From contig NZ_LDTB01000001.1 in assembly GCF_001476895.1 (NCBI RefSeq), positions 124,001-188,000 of the forward strand: a stretch of DNA of 64,000 bases, given 5' to 3'. Under the pieces are notes generated by a model. That model did not search any database and was not told the origin of the DNA. It saw nothing but the letters and a program-made list of their open reading frames with translations. The DNA comes from Sphingomonas endophytica (GTDB taxonomy: Bacteria; Pseudomonadota; Alphaproteobacteria; Sphingomonadales; Sphingomonadaceae). The translations under genes were made by a program, and so were the position numbers. This document shows, in pieces, positions 9,563-19,790 of the stretch. Each line of letters begins with the position of its first letter. The first letter of the stretch is position 1.

Positions 9563-10306
9563 GTGACTGAACCTCGCTACAAACGCATCCTGCTCAAGCT
9601 GTCGGGCGAGGTCCTGATGGGTGAGGGCGGTCTGGCGATCGATCCGGCGGTGACCGCGCGGGTGGCCGAGGAGATCGCCGACGTGAAGGCGCAGGGTTAT
9701 GAACTGTGCGTCGTCGTCGGCGGGGGCAACATCTTCCGCGGGCTGGCCGCCGCCGCCAAGGGCTTCGAGCGCGGCACCGCCGATTACATGGGAATGCTGG
9801 CCACCGTCATGAACGCGCTGGCCGTGCAGAACGCGCTGGAACAGATCGGCGTCGATACGCGCGTCCAGTCCGCGATCCCGATGCAGTCGGTGTGCGAGCC
9901 GTTCATCCGCCGGCGCGCCGAGCGCCATCTGGAAAAGGGCCGCGTGGTCATCTTCGCGGCGGGTGTCGGGTCGCCGTTCTTCACGACCGACAGCGGCGCG
10001 GCGCTGCGCGCGGCGGAGATGAATTGCGACGCGCTGTTCAAGGGTACGTCGGTCGATGGCATCTATGATGCCGACCCGAAGAAGGTGCCGAATGCGAAGC
10101 GTTTCGAGACAGTCAGTTACGATATGGTGCTGGCAAAGAACCTGAAGGTCATGGATGCCAGTGCCGTGGCGCTGTGCCGTGATTCGAACATTCCGATCGT
10201 CGTCTTCAACATCCGCGAGCATGGCAACTTCGCCGCGGTGCTCGGCGGGAATGGCATCTCGACGGTCGTGCAGAAGCAGATGGAGAATACCGATGCCCGC
10301 GTATGA
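9563..10306 (+). CDS. pyrH: UMP kinase
   Basis: 247 residues with a GTG start. It phosphorylates UMP to UDP in pyrimidine biosynthesis and belongs to the bacterial amino-acid-kinase fold, not the eukaryotic UMP/CMP kinases. Motifs: [51 protein letters not shown] and [12 protein letters not shown]. It heads the unit pyrH-frr-uppS-cdsA-dxr-rseP and overlaps frr by 14 bp. Confidence 0.97.
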   Translation: MTEPRYKRILLKLSGEVLMGEGGLAIDPAVTARVAEEIADVKAQGYELCVVVGGGNIFRGLAAAAKGFERGTADYMGMLATVMNALAVQNALEQIGVDTRVQSAIPMQSVCEPFIRRRAERHLEKGRVVIFAAGVGSPFFTTDSGAALRAAEMNCDALFKGTSVDGIYDADPKKVPNAKRFETVSYDMVLAKNLKVMDASAVALCRDSNIPIVVFNIREHGNFAAVLGGNGISTVVQKQMENTDARV

Positions 10307-10850
10307 CAAGGCCGATCTCGAGCGTCGCATGGCCGGCGCGGTCGAATCGCTGAAGGGGGATCTGTCAGGCCTGCGCACCGGCCGCGCGTCGACCTCGCTG
10401 CTCGATCCGGTCACGGTCGAGGTCTATGGCGCGCACATGCCGCTCAACCAGGTCGCAACGGTCTCCGTACCGGAGCCGCGCATGCTGTCGGTGCAGGTGT
10501 GGGACAAGAGCAATGTCGGTCCGGTCGAGAAGGCGATCCGCTCGGCCGGGCTGGGCCTCAACCCGATCAACGACGGCCAGACGCTGCGCCTGCCGATTCC
10601 GGACCTGACCGAGGAGCGCCGCAAGGAACTCGCCAAGCTGGCGGGTCAATATTCGGAAAAGGCGAAGGTCGCGGTCCGCAACGTCCGCCGCGACGGGATG
10701 GACGCGCTGAAGACCGACGAAAAGAAGAACGTCATCTCCGAGGACGATCGCAAACGGCTGGAAACCGAGGTCCAGAAGCTGACCGACGCCACGATCGCCG
10801 ATATCGATGCGGCAAGCGCGGCGAAGGAAAAGGAAATCCTCAACAAGTGA
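10293..10850 (+). CDS. frr: Ribosome recycling factor
   Basis: 185 residues, full length. With EF-G it splits the post-termination ribosome. Conserved RRF blocks are present: [11 protein letters not shown] near residues 25-35, [16 protein letters not shown], and [11 protein letters not shown]. The start lies inside the end of pyrH, so translation is probably coupled. uppS begins 28 bp downstream. Confidence 0.98.
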   Translation: MPAYDKADLERRMAGAVESLKGDLSGLRTGRASTSLLDPVTVEVYGAHMPLNQVATVSVPEPRMLSVQVWDKSNVGPVEKAIRSAGLGLNPINDGQTLRLPIPDLTEERRKELAKLAGQYSEKAKVAVRNVRRDGMDALKTDEKKNVISEDDRKRLETEVQKLTDATIADIDAASAAKEKEILNK

Positions 10851-10878
10851 CGCCGGTCTCGCTTCGGGAAACGATCTG

Positions 10879-11610
10879 ATGGCGACCGCGGCGATCCCGC
10901 AACCTGTCGCGGCGATCCTGCCGCGGCATGTGGCGATCATCATGGACGGCAACGGGCGCTGGGCTGCCGCGCGCCGCATGCCGCGCGCGATGGGGCATCG
11001 CGCGGGCGTCGAGGCGGTGCGGACGGTGACGCGCGCCGCGCGCGCGTTGGGGATCGAGGCGCTGACGCTCTACGCCTTCTCGTCGGAGAACTGGCGTCGG
11101 CCGGCCGAGGAGATCGGCGGGCTGATGAAGCTGTTGAAGCTTTTCATCCGCAACGATCTGGCCGAACTGGTGCGTGAGAACGTCCGGTTGCGGGTGCTGG
11201 GCGATTACCGGCGATTTCCGGAGGATGTCGTCGCCCTGATCGACGACGCGCTGGCGCGGACCGCCGGGAACAGCGGCCCGATCCTGGCGATCGCGCTGAA
11301 TTACGGCGCGCAGGCCGAACTGGTCGAGGCGGCACGCGCGCTGGCCGAGCGCGCCGCGACGGGCGCGATCGATCCCGCCAGCATCGATGCCGACGCGATC
11401 GAGGCGCAACTGGCGACGCGTGATCTGCCCCCGCTCGACCTGATGATCCGGACGTCGGGCGAGCAACGGCTGTCGAACTTCCTGCTCTGGCAGGCGGCCT
11501 ATGCCGAACTGCTGTTCGTCGACACGCTATGGCCCGACTTCGGTGCCGACGAACTGGCGGCGGCGGTCGAGGCGTTCGGGCAGCGGCAGCGCCGCTACGG
11601 CGGGTTGTGA
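10879..11610 (+). CDS. uppS: Isoprenyl (undecaprenyl) diphosphate synthase
   Basis: 243 residues. A cis-prenyltransferase that makes the C55 carrier lipid for peptidoglycan and surface glycans. The catalytic P-loop region HVAIIMDGNGRWA is complete (Asp23). ALTLYAFSSENWRRP and the C-terminal DLMIRTSGEQRLSNFLLWQAAYAEL are also present. The ATG at 10879 gives the usual length. Membrane-associated, no transmembrane segments. Confidence 0.97.
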   Translation: MATAAIPQPVAAILPRHVAIIMDGNGRWAAARRMPRAMGHRAGVEAVRTVTRAARALGIEALTLYAFSSENWRRPAEEIGGLMKLLKLFIRNDLAELVRENVRLRVLGDYRRFPEDVVALIDDALARTAGNSGPILAIALNYGAQAELVEAARALAERAATGAIDPASIDADAIEAQLATRDLPPLDLMIRTSGEQRLSNFLLWQAAYAELLFVDTLWPDFGADELAAAVEAFGQRQRRYGGL

Positions 11611-11620
11611 TCCGTAAGGC

Positions 11621-12454
11621 ATGAGCGACGACACCCCTTTTCCGCCAACCCCCGATGCCAAGCTGCGCACGCCGTCGAACCTGCGATTGCGGATGATCGC
11701 GAGCGTCGGCATGATCGCCGTCGCATCGGTGGCATTGATCATCGGCGATATCGCTTTCTGGCTGTTAGCCATTGTGATCGCGCTATTCATGATGGCGGAA
11801 TGGTCCGATCTCCATCATGTCGAACCAAAGACCAAGCGGCTGGCGCAAATGGCGCTCAGCGTGCCGCTGGCGACGATGGCGCCGGCGTGGTTAGTCATTG
11901 AGCCGCATGACTTCTTCACGCTGGGCCTGATCGGCGGCGCGGCGTTCTTCGTCGTGATCGTCACGCGGTTGCCGCGACTGGCGCTGGGTGTCGTCTATTG
12001 CGGACTGCCGGTGCTCGCGCTGGTCGTGTTGCGGCGGCACGACGACCATGGGCTGCTTTACGCCTTTTGGGCGATGGCGCTGGTATGGGCTTGCGATATC
12101 GGCGCTTTCTTTGCCGGACGGTCGATCGGCGGGCCGAAGCTGGCGCCGCGCCTGTCGCCCAACAAGACGTGGGCCGGGCTGATCGGCGGGATGATCGCGG
12201 CGGGCGCGCTGGGGCTGGTGCTGTACGACGCCGCCGGTTTGCCGCTGCACCTCGCGCTGTGTTCGCCGGTGCTGGCGGTGCTGGCACAAATGGGTGATCT
12301 GTACGAAAGCTGGCTGAAACGGCGGGCGGGCGTGAAGGATTCGGGCAATATCCTGCCCGGTCATGGCGGGGTGCTCGACCGGCTCGACGGACTGGTGCCG
12401 GTCGCCCCGGTCGCCGCGCTGCTGGTGGTGACGCTGCCGAGTCTGTTCGCGTGA
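11621..12454 (+). CDS. cdsA: Phosphatidate cytidylyltransferase
   Basis: 277 residues with about seven transmembrane segments. It makes CDP-diacylglycerol, the precursor used by PssA encoded at 6.2 kb. The family C-terminal signature is readable: GGPKLAPRLSPNKTWAGLIGG and later SWLKRRAGVKDSGNILPGHGGVLDRLD, with the metal-binding aspartates. The stop overlaps the dxr GTG start (GTGA), indicating coupled translation. Confidence 0.96.
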   Translation: MSDDTPFPPTPDAKLRTPSNLRLRMIASVGMIAVASVALIIGDIAFWLLAIVIALFMMAEWSDLHHVEPKTKRLAQMALSVPLATMAPAWLVIEPHDFFTLGLIGGAAFFVVIVTRLPRLALGVVYCGLPVLALVVLRRHDDHGLLYAFWAMALVWACDIGAFFAGRSIGGPKLAPRLSPNKTWAGLIGGMIAAGALGLVLYDAAGLPLHLALCSPVLAVLAQMGDLYESWLKRRAGVKDSGNILPGHGGVLDRLDGLVPVAPVAALLVVTLPSLFA

Positions 12455-13608
12455 GGACCGTCAACATACTGGGGGCGACCGGCTCCGTCGGCACGTCGAC
12501 GCTCGACCTGGTGGAGCGCGCCCCCGATGCGTTCCGGGTGCGGGCGCTGACCGCCCACCGCGATGTCGCCGGGCTGGCCGCGGCGGCGATCCGGACGCGC
12601 GCGGAACTGGCGGTCGTCGCGGACGAACGCTCTCTGCCCGCGCTGCGCGAGGCGCTGGCCGGGACCGGCATCGCCACGGCGGGCGGCGCGGAGGCGGTGT
12701 GCGAGGCGGCGGCGAACGGTGCCGACTGGACGATGGGCGCGATCGTCGGCTGCGCCGGACTGCGCCCGACGATGGCGGCGATCGCGCAGGGCGGCACCGT
12801 GGTGCTGGCCAACAAGGAGCCGCTGGTATCGGCGGGCGATATCATCACCGCTGCCGCCCGCGCATCGGGCGCGACGCTGCTGCCCGCCGACAGCGAGCAT
12901 AATGCGATCTTCCAATGTCTCGATCCGGCGCGCGTCGCGCGCGTGCGGCGGATCATCCTGACCGCCAGCGGCGGGCCGTTCCGCGACTGGACGCTGGACG
13001 ACATGGCCGCCGTCACCCCGGCGCAGGCGGTCGCGCATCCCAATTGGTCGATGGGCGCCAAGATCTCGGTCGACAGCGCGACGATGATGAACAAGGGGCT
13101 GGAACTGATCGAGGCGGTGCGGCTGTTCCCGGTGCCGTCGGAACGGATCGAGATCGTCATCCATCGCCAGTCGGTGATCCACAGCCTGGTCGATTATGTC
13201 GACGGATCGATGCTGGCGCAGCTCGGCCCCAGCGACATGCGCGTGCCGATCGCGCATTGCCTGGCCTGGCCGGACCGCATGGCGACGCCGATGGAGCCGC
13301 TCGATCTGGTCCGGCTGGGGCGGCTGGATTTCGAGGCCCCCGACCCGGAGCGCTTCCGCGCGCTGGCGCTGGCACGCGCGGCGGCGGAGGCGGGCGGAGC
13401 GCGTCCGGCGATCATGAACGCCGCCAACGAGGTGGCGGTCGCCGCGTTTCTGGCCGGCGCGATCGGCTTTCTTGAAATCGCCGCAATCGTGGATGATACC
13501 CTGCAGCGCTACGACCCGGCAGCGCCGGAAACGATCGACGCGGTACTCGACGTCGACGGAGAGGCGCGACGAATGGCGGGTGAGCGCGTGAAGGATGGCG
13601 TCGCTTGA
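12451..13608 (+). CDS. dxr: 1-deoxy-D-xylulose-5-phosphate reductoisomerase
   Basis: 385 residues with a GTG start overlapping the cdsA stop. It catalyses the committed MEP-pathway step, DXP to MEP with NADPH. Motifs: ILGATGSVGTSTLDL (NADPH-binding), LANKEPLVSAGDII, PADSEHNAIFQC with the metal-binding Asp/Glu, TASGGPFRDW, and NWSMGAKISVDSATMMNKGLE. It supplies isoprenoid units to UppS upstream. Confidence 0.97.
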   Translation: MRTVNILGATGSVGTSTLDLVERAPDAFRVRALTAHRDVAGLAAAAIRTRAELAVVADERSLPALREALAGTGIATAGGAEAVCEAAANGADWTMGAIVGCAGLRPTMAAIAQGGTVVLANKEPLVSAGDIITAAARASGATLLPADSEHNAIFQCLDPARVARVRRIILTASGGPFRDWTLDDMAAVTPAQAVAHPNWSMGAKISVDSATMMNKGLELIEAVRLFPVPSERIEIVIHRQSVIHSLVDYVDGSMLAQLGPSDMRVPIAHCLAWPDRMATPMEPLDLVRLGRLDFEAPDPERFRALALARAAAEAGGARPAIMNAANEVAVAAFLAGAIGFLEIAAIVDDTLQRYDPAAPETIDAVLDVDGEARRMAGERVKDGVA

Positions 13609-14738
13609 TCGAAACCCCGGGAGTGCTGCTGACCGTCCTCGCCTTCGCCTTGGTGATCGGTCCGCTCGTCTTCATCCATGAGATGGGCCATTATCTCGCC
13701 GGGCGCTGGTTCGGGGTGAAGGCGGAGGCGTTCTCGATCGGCTTCGGTCGCGAGATCGCGGGGTGGACCGACAAGCGCGGCACGCGGTGGAAGATCGCCT
13801 GGCTGCCGCTGGGCGGCTATGTGCGCTTTGCCGGCGACATGAACCCGGCCAGCCAGCCGACCGCCGAATGGCTGGCCTTGCCCGCCGAGGAGCGGCGGCA
13901 GACCTTCCAGGCCAAGCCGGTGTGGCAGCGCGCGATCATCGTCGCGGCGGGGCCGTTCGTGAACTTCGTGCTGGCGATCCTGATCCTCGCCGCCTTCGCG
14001 CTTGCCTATGGCGACGCGCGGACTCCGAGCGTGGTGGGGCAGGCGATCCCCGGCACCGCCGCCGCGACCGCCGGCCTGCGCGCGGGCGACCGGGTGACGG
14101 CGCTGGGCGGACGCGAGATGACGACGTTCGAGGACATGGTGCGGTTCGTGAAGATCCGCGCCGGGGAACGGGTCCGCGTCGATTACGTCCGCGGCGGCAC
14201 GCCCGCGACCGTCGAGGCGGTGATCGGGACACAGGAGCAGCGCGACCGTTTCGGCAACGTCTATCGCGTCGGCCTGCTGGGGATCGCGCCCGCCGCACCG
14301 GTGATCGAGCCGGTCGGCGTGCTGGAGGCGCCGGTCGTCGCGGTGCAGCGCACCGGCGATATCGTCGGCATGATGGTGGAGACGATCGGGCAGATCATTT
14401 CCGGCCGACGTTCGGTGAAGGAACTCGGCGGGCCGCTGTCGATCGCCAAGGTATCCGGCGAACAGATCACGCTGGGTGCGGATGCGTTCGTTTTCCTGAT
14501 CGCCTTGGTGTCGATCAATCTCGGGTTCATCAACCTGCTGCCAGTGCCGATGCTGGATGGCGGGCATCTGTTGTTCTACGCGATCGAGGCCGTACGCCGG
14601 AAACCGGTGGCCCCGGAGGCGGTGGAATGGGCGTATCGTGGCGGATTGGTGGCGGTGCTGGCGCTGATGTTGCTCGTGACCTTCAACGATCTGGGCAACT
14701 TCGGCCTCTGGCGGCAACTGGCCGGGTTGATCGGTTGA
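13605..14738 (+). CDS. rseP: RIP zinc metalloprotease RseP
   Basis: 377 residues with a TTG start inside the dxr stop (TTGA overlap). An inner-membrane site-2 protease that cleaves transmembrane segments of anti-sigma factors and remnant signal peptides. The zinc motif HEMGH is at residues 25-29; a second-ligand motif PMLDGGHLL lies near residue 314. A single PDZ-like domain (~residues 125-200) lies between the membrane segments. E. coli has two PDZ domains, so this shorter form is worth noting. Confidence 0.95.
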   Translation: MIETPGVLLTVLAFALVIGPLVFIHEMGHYLAGRWFGVKAEAFSIGFGREIAGWTDKRGTRWKIAWLPLGGYVRFAGDMNPASQPTAEWLALPAEERRQTFQAKPVWQRAIIVAAGPFVNFVLAILILAAFALAYGDARTPSVVGQAIPGTAAATAGLRAGDRVTALGGREMTTFEDMVRFVKIRAGERVRVDYVRGGTPATVEAVIGTQEQRDRFGNVYRVGLLGIAPAAPVIEPVGVLEAPVVAVQRTGDIVGMMVETIGQIISGRRSVKELGGPLSIAKVSGEQITLGADAFVFLIALVSINLGFINLLPVPMLDGGHLLFYAIEAVRRKPVAPEAVEWAYRGGLVAVLALMLLVTFNDLGNFGLWRQLAGLIG

Positions 14739-14814
14739 GCAAGGTAAGGCAGGGCGGCGGCTGCGTCGTCGACAGGGTCGTTACGGACGGCATTTACTCT
14801 CTGGTGGGATTTCA

Positions 14815-17538
14815 GTGACGGTGTTGAACGCTTCGACTTCGCGGGCGCGCGCCTCGGCGACCTTGCTGGGCTGCACGATGCTGGCCGGCGTGCCGCTGGC
14901 CGCCACGGCCCAGACCCGGCCGGCCACCCCGCCCGCCACGGCGGCGACCCCGGCACCGGCGGTGACCGCCCCGGCGGCGCCGGTCACCCGCACGATCACC
15001 TCGCTGCGCGTCGAGGGCACGCAGCGGATCGAGCCGGAGACGGCGCTGAGCTATACCAAGCTGCGGCAGGGTGACGCGTACACCAACGAGACGCTCGATC
15101 AGGCGATCAAGGACCTGTACGCCAGCGACCTGTTCGCCGACGTGCAGATCGATGGCGCCTCGACCGGTAACATCGTGATCCGCGTGCGTGAGAACCCGAT
15201 CATCAACCGCGTGATCTTCGAGGGCAACAAGCGGCTGAAGGAAGACAAGATCGGCAAGGAGGTCCGCCTCAAGCCGCGTCAGATCTTCACCCGTTCGGCG
15301 GTGCGCGCCGACGTGGCGCGGATCATCGAGCTGTATCGGCGGCAGGGCCGCTTCGCCGCGACCGTGCAGCCGAAGATGGTCAGCCTCGACCAGAACCGCG
15401 TCGACGTGATCTTCGAGGTCAGCGAGGGGCCGAAGTCGAAGGTCCGCCAGATCAACATCATCGGCAACAAGGTGTTCGACGCCGGCAAGCTGCGCGCCCA
15501 GATGGCGACCAAGGAGGCGCGCTTCTATCGCTTCCTGTCGTCGGGCACGTCCTATGACCAGGACCGGCTCGCCTATGACCAGCAGAAGCTGCGCCAATTC
15601 TACCTGACCGAGGGCTATGCCGATTTCCGCGTCACCTCGGCGGTCGCGGAGCTGACGCCCGACCGCAAGGACTTCATCATCACCTATGTGGTGGAGGAGG
15701 GGCCCCGCTACAAATTCGGTGACGTGACCGTCGACAGCGACATCCGCGACTTCGACGGCAAGAAGCTGGCCGCCGGTCTGCCGATCAAGAAGGGCGACTG
15801 GTACAACGCCAAGATGGTCGAGGACACGATCGACAATCTGAGCGAGACCGCCGGGCTGTTCGGTTACGCGTTCAGCGAGGTCCAGCCGGAATATCAGCGC
15901 GACAAGGACGCGCTGACCATGTCGATCAACTTCCACATCGGCCAGGCGCAGCGCACCTATGTCGAGCGCGTCGACATCAGCGGCAACACGCAGACGCAGG
16001 ACAAGGTGATCCGCCGCGAGGTGCGCCTGGCGGAAGGCGATGCGTTCAACAGCTTCCAGGTGAAGCGGTCGCAGGATCGTATCAACAGCCTGGGGTTCTT
16101 CCAGGACAAGTTCGAGATCAAGCAGACCCCGGGCTCCGCGCCCGATCGCGTCCTGCTGGAAGCGAATGTCGAGGAGCGGTCGACGGGTGAATTGCAGCTG
16201 TCGGCGGGCTTTTCCAGCCTCGAACGTTTCATCATCCAGGCGAACATCACGCAGAACAATTTCCGCGGCAAGGGCCAGACCCTGAGCGCTGGTGTGAATT
16301 ACTCGACCTATTCCAAGTCGGTGCAGCTGAGCTTTACCGAGCCGTACATCTTCGACAAGAATATCGCGATGGGCGTCGACGTGTTCCGTCGCGACTATAA
16401 CGCGTTCAACTTCATCGGCACCAACCGCAACACCACGTACAGCAACGTGTCCACCGGGTTCCTGGTGCGCGCGGGCGTGCCGCTGACGGAATATTGGCAG
16501 CTCGCGGGCCGATACAATTTCACCTATGACGAAGTGGGGCTGGACCAGAACAGCTTCTATACGAACGGCAAGTGCGACCCGTTGAAGGCAGGACGCTATC
16601 TGTGCGACGCGATCGGCAACCGGTTGACCTCGGCCGTCGGCTATTCGCTGATCTACGACAGCCTCAACAGCCGCCTGCGTCCGACCGCCGGTCAGCGGTT
16701 CGTGTTCAGCCAGGATTTCGCCGGGCTGGGCGGCGACGTGAAGTACATCCGGTCGAAGCTGGATTTCTCGAAGTTCGTCAATCTCGGCGGCGGGTTCATC
16801 GGTTCGTTCGTCGGCGAGGGCGGCTATATCAAGTCGCTGGAGAAATCGCGCGGCGAGGGGATCGACGGCGTCCGCATCAACGACCGCTTCTATCTGGGCG
16901 AACCGCAGTTCCGTGGCTTCGACATCCGCGGCGTGGGCCCGCGCGTGCAGCGGCGCTATTTCACGACGGACAGCAGCGGCAAGCAGATCCTGATCACCGA
17001 TCGCGACCAGCTGGTCGACGACGCGCTGGGCGGCACCGCTTATTATCTCGGCCGCTTCGAGCTGGAGCTGCCGCTGGGGTCGGGCGCGCGCGAGATGGGG
17101 CTGCGACCCTCGATCTATGCGCAGTTCGGCAGCCTGTTCAATATCACGCGGCCGTTGCCGACGGCGGTGTTCCCGACGACGACGGACGCCAATGGCAATA
17201 CCGTCGTCCTGCCGCTGCCGGTGAAGGATACCGCGGGCAACCCGCTGTATTCGTACGTCAACGCGGCGGGGCTGGCGGTGAGCACGACCTGCGCCGCCGG
17301 TATTCCGACCGGCAACGGCGGCTGTAACGGCATCGTGCCGAACAGCCCGCAGATCGCATCGCAGCCGTTCGACGAACGCTTCCTCGGCAATTCGGCGCGG
17401 CCGCGCGTGTCGGTGGGTATCGGCGTCAACTGGAACTCGCCGTTCGGGCCGCTGCGCATCGATCTTGCCAAGGCGCTGATCTCGCAGCCGGGCGACGACC
17501 GCAAGCTTATCACTTTCAACGTAGGGACTCAGTTCTGA
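14815..17538 (+). CDS. bamA: Outer membrane protein assembly factor BamA
   Basis: 907 residues with a GTG start preceded by GGTGGGA. The signal peptide ends near AATAQ. An Ala/Pro-rich linker and five POTRA domains cover roughly residues 60-440, then a 16-strand Omp85 barrel. [10 protein letters not shown] carries the conserved VRGF-like loop-6 motif, and the C-terminus FNVGTQF ends in the aromatic OMP signal. It inserts barrel proteins such as the porin, DUF481 protein and TonB receptor in this window. A low-similarity insert around residues 775-850 (NATG-rich, two Cys) probably forms an external loop. Confidence 0.97.
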   Translation: MTVLNASTSRARASATLLGCTMLAGVPLAATAQTRPATPPATAATPAPAVTAPAAPVTRTITSLRVEGTQRIEPETALSYTKLRQGDAYTNETLDQAIKDLYASDLFADVQIDGASTGNIVIRVRENPIINRVIFEGNKRLKEDKIGKEVRLKPRQIFTRSAVRADVARIIELYRRQGRFAATVQPKMVSLDQNRVDVIFEVSEGPKSKVRQINIIGNKVFDAGKLRAQMATKEARFYRFLSSGTSYDQDRLAYDQQKLRQFYLTEGYADFRVTSAVAELTPDRKDFIITYVVEEGPRYKFGDVTVDSDIRDFDGKKLAAGLPIKKGDWYNAKMVEDTIDNLSETAGLFGYAFSEVQPEYQRDKDALTMSINFHIGQAQRTYVERVDISGNTQTQDKVIRREVRLAEGDAFNSFQVKRSQDRINSLGFFQDKFEIKQTPGSAPDRVLLEANVEERSTGELQLSAGFSSLERFIIQANITQNNFRGKGQTLSAGVNYSTYSKSVQLSFTEPYIFDKNIAMGVDVFRRDYNAFNFIGTNRNTTYSNVSTGFLVRAGVPLTEYWQLAGRYNFTYDEVGLDQNSFYTNGKCDPLKAGRYLCDAIGNRLTSAVGYSLIYDSLNSRLRPTAGQRFVFSQDFAGLGGDVKYIRSKLDFSKFVNLGGGFIGSFVGEGGYIKSLEKSRGEGIDGVRINDRFYLGEPQFRGFDIRGVGPRVQRRYFTTDSSGKQILITDRDQLVDDALGGTAYYLGRFELELPLGSGAREMGLRPSIYAQFGSLFNITRPLPTAVFPTTTDANGNTVVLPLPVKDTAGNPLYSYVNAAGLAVSTTCAAGIPTGNGGCNGIVPNSPQIASQPFDERFLGNSARPRVSVGIGVNWNSPFGPLRIDLAKALISQPGDDRKLITFNVGTQF

Positions 17539-18194
17539 TGACCAAGTTCAAGCACCTCCTGCTCGCCGCGGCGCTGGCCGCCCCGGCGACCTTTACCGCC
17601 GCGACCGCGACCGCGCAGGTGGCCGGGATCGCGGTGGCCGATCCGGAAGCGGCGGTCGCCAATTCCAAGGCGTGGGCGACGGCGCGCACGCAGATCCAGA
17701 CCACCTACAAGGCGCAGATCGACCAGGCGAACGCGCGTCGCCAGGCGATCACCACCGAGCTGCAGCCGTTGGTCGCCGCCTATCAGAAGGCCGCTGCCGC
17801 TCCGGGCGCGACCGAGGCGTCGCTGCGGACGCAGGCGCAGGCGATCCAGACCCGCGAGCAGTCGGCCAATGCCGAGCTGCAGCGGCTGACCGCGCCGGCC
17901 TCGCGCGCGCAGGCCTATGCGCTGGAGCAGATCTCCGCGAAGCTGCCCGACGCGGTGAACGCGGCGGTGCGCGCCAAGAACGTCAGCCTGCTGATCCGCC
18001 CGAACGCGGCGCTGTTCGCGCAGCCGACCGCCGACGTGACCTCGGCTATCACCGCCGAGCTCGACCGGCTGGTCCCGACCGTCGGCATCACGCCGCCGGC
18101 CAACTGGCAGCCGGGCCAGCAGGGCGAGGCGGCACCGGCCGCCGCACCGGCCGCGCCGGCGGCGAGCAACAACCGCGCCCCCACCGGCCGGTGA
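17538..18194 (+). CDS. skp: OmpH/Skp family periplasmic chaperone
   Basis: 218 residues. The ATG overlaps the bamA stop (TGATG). A clear signal peptide ([20 protein letters not shown]) precedes a Skp-like body: a beta-strand [13 protein letters not shown], then long amphipathic helices forming the tentacle coiled coil. The Ala/Pro-rich tail is unusual in length. It holds unfolded outer-membrane proteins for BamA. Sequence identity in this family is low, so the name is family-level. Confidence 0.88.
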   Translation: MTKFKHLLLAAALAAPATFTAATATAQVAGIAVADPEAAVANSKAWATARTQIQTTYKAQIDQANARRQAITTELQPLVAAYQKAAAAPGATEASLRTQAQAIQTREQSANAELQRLTAPASRAQAYALEQISAKLPDAVNAAVRAKNVSLLIRPNAALFAQPTADVTSAITAELDRLVPTVGITPPANWQPGQQGEAAPAAAPAAPAASNNRAPTGR

Positions 18195-18679
18195 GCGAGG
18201 CGTCGACGGACGCGACGGGCGGCTCTTCGGGGCCGCTCGACATCGCGGGCGTGATGGCCGCGCTGCCGCACCGTTATCCGATGCTGCTGGTCGATCGCGT
18301 CGAGGACATCGTTCCCGACCGGTCGATCCGCGCCATCAAGGCCGTGACGATCAACGAAGGCTTCTTCCAGGGGCATTTCCCGGGCCGTCCGATCATGCCG
18401 GGCGTGCTGATCGTCGAGGCGCTGGCGCAGGCGGCGGGTGTGCTGGCGGTCCAGAGCCTGGGGCTCGCGGGATCGGGCAAGCTCGTCTATTTCATGGCGA
18501 TCGAGGGCGCGAAGTTCCGCAAGCCGGTGGAGCCGGGCGTTTTGCTCGCGCTTGAGGTCGAATTCGTCCAGAAGCGATCGTCGGTCTGCAAGTTCGCCGG
18601 GGTCGCGAAGATCGACGGGCAGGTCGTGGCCGAGGCCAATTTCACCGCGATGATCGCCGATCCGCCCAAGGCGGGCTGA
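18191..18679 (+). CDS. fabZ: 3-hydroxyacyl-[acyl-carrier-protein] dehydratase
   Basis: 162 residues with a GTG start overlapping the skp stop. A hot-dog-fold dehydratase of type II fatty acid synthesis. Catalytic His62 lies in [11 protein letters not shown] and Glu76 in [23 protein letters not shown] near residue 30 is also conserved. In most Gram-negatives lpxD precedes and lpxA follows this gene; here skp and rpmE are the neighbours instead. Confidence 0.97.
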   Translation: MSEASTDATGGSSGPLDIAGVMAALPHRYPMLLVDRVEDIVPDRSIRAIKAVTINEGFFQGHFPGRPIMPGVLIVEALAQAAGVLAVQSLGLAGSGKLVYFMAIEGAKFRKPVEPGVLLALEVEFVQKRSSVCKFAGVAKIDGQVVAEANFTAMIADPPKAG

Positions 18680-18700
18680 GGCCACTGCGGCTTTGACTTT

Positions 18701-18727
18701 GGCGCGCGTTGCCTGTACGCGCGCGCC
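18701..18727 (+). terminator. Hairpin between fabZ and rpmE
   Basis: GGCGCGCG (18701-18708) pairs with CGCGCGCC (18720-18727) and is followed by TTCTCTTC. It probably ends the long pyrH-to-fabZ run and isolates rpmE. Confidence 0.6.
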
Positions 18728-18772
18728 TTCTCTTCAGGCTGGTCGGAACCAGCCATTCCAGGAGCATGAGAC

Positions 18773-19003
18773 ATGAAGAAAGACACGCACCCCGACTATC
18801 ACATGATCAAGGTGCAGATGACCGACGGCACCGTGTACGAGACTCGCTCCACCTGGGGCAAGGAAGGTGACACGATGACGCTGGAAATCGATCCCCTGGC
18901 GCACCCGGCATGGACCGGCGGTCGCGGTCAGGTTCTGGACGCCGGCGGTCAGGTTGCGCGCTTTAACAAGCGCTTCGGTGGTGGCCTTACCCTGCGTAAG
19001 TGA
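18773..19003 (+). CDS. rpmE: 50S ribosomal protein L31
   Basis: 76 residues, [14 protein letters not shown]... with AGGAG before the ATG. It lacks the CxxC pairs of zinc-binding L31, so it is the zinc-independent form. The conserved HPxWTG element is present (HPAWTGG). Probably monocistronic. Confidence 0.95.
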   Translation: MKKDTHPDYHMIKVQMTDGTVYETRSTWGKEGDTMTLEIDPLAHPAWTGGRGQVLDAGGQVARFNKRFGGGLTLRK

Positions 19004-19032
19004 TTTGCGTTCGGGGTAAGACTTCGTTAGGC

Positions 19033-19056
19033 ATGGCGGCCTAGGATTGCCGCCAT
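19033..19056 (+). promoter_or_regulatory. Hairpin that buries the PilZ-gene start codon
   Basis: ATGGCGGC (19033-19040) is perfectly complementary to GCCGCCAT (19049-19056), which contains the first bases of the ATG at 19055. An AGGA lies in the loop. If it forms in the mRNA it would limit ribosome access to the PilZ reading frame. Confidence 0.4.
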
Positions 19057-19378
19057 GTTCGCTGCTGAATATGCCCCTGCTGCTCGCCCTTTCCGCCGCA
19101 GTAAACGCGCGCGGGTCGCCCTCGATGCGCCTGCGGAGCAGAGCGGGATGTCGCGTACGCTTTGCAAGGTCGTCGACCTGTCGGTGCACGGTTGCCGGCT
19201 GCTGACTTTCTCCAGCATGGACAGCAACCAGCCGATCTGGCTGAACCTTCCCGGTCTGGGCATGATCGCGGCCGTGGTCGTCTGGGCGGACGATCTGGTG
19301 GCGGGTTGCGTGTTCCAGGCGCCGTTGTCGAACGAGTCCTTCGACGCGCTGGTCAGCCGCCACGGGTTGACCCATTAG
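19055..19378 (+). CDS. PilZ-domain c-di-GMP-binding protein
   Basis: 107 residues, essentially one PilZ domain. The binding motif parts are present: RRSKRARV for the RxxxR arm and VDLSVHGCRL for D/NxSxxG. Stand-alone PilZ proteins act as c-di-GMP effectors on motility, polysaccharide synthesis or transcription. Two diguanylate cyclases lie elsewhere in the window, but none is adjacent. The start codon is inside a potential hairpin. Cytosolic, no membrane segments. Confidence 0.88.
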   Translation: MFAAEYAPAARPFRRSKRARVALDAPAEQSGMSRTLCKVVDLSVHGCRLLTFSSMDSNQPIWLNLPGLGMIAAVVVWADDLVAGCVFQAPLSNESFDALVSRHGLTH

Positions 19379-19790
19379 GCATCGAAAAGGACGCGACGCC
19401 GGGCGGGGAGGGGCTTCCGGCAGGGCCGATCGCCGCTCAGCCGTTCCGTTGACGTCGTTGATCCACGATCGTTACCGAAGTCGCTTGCGCGCCACGACGC
19501 GGCGATCGCGGTAGGCGACTTTCGAACGAGAGCGTTCGCAGCCTGCCGAACCCCGGATCACGTCCGGGACGACGAAAAGGGGTTGGCAGACGGCGCCTCC
19601 CACTTCGGGTGGACGACGCGCTGATGCGGCTGTCTGCCGGGTTGCGGGGACGCCTTGCCCGATTTGCCCCCACTCCCCGCGCACGCCCGAGCGCCAGCCT
19701 ACGCGATGCTCAGGCCGGTGCCGTGCCGCGCGGCGAGGATGACGTCGGTAACGCTCGCCGCTCGCGCCGATCCTTGCTATCGCGCGGTGC
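19379..19790. other. 412-bp intergenic region upstream of the LysR gene
   Basis: No convincing gene is seen. It contains a REP-like palindrome at 19552-19568 and should include the LysR promoter. Short frames across it are basic/Arg-rich and look like non-coding GC-rich DNA. Confidence 0.6.
19552..19568. repeat. REP-like palindrome
   Basis: CCCGGA-TCACG-TCCGGG followed by ACGACGA. A 6-bp stem with 5-nt loop in the style of the short intergenic palindromes of sphingomonads. Related 5-nt-loop hairpins occur at 48339 and 61267. Confidence 0.45.

Noticed and set aside
19437-19673. A 78-residue minus-strand ORF in the gap before the LysR gene
   Set aside because: It runs through a REP-like palindrome, is Arg/Ser/Pro-rich without any domain, and has no ribosome-binding site.
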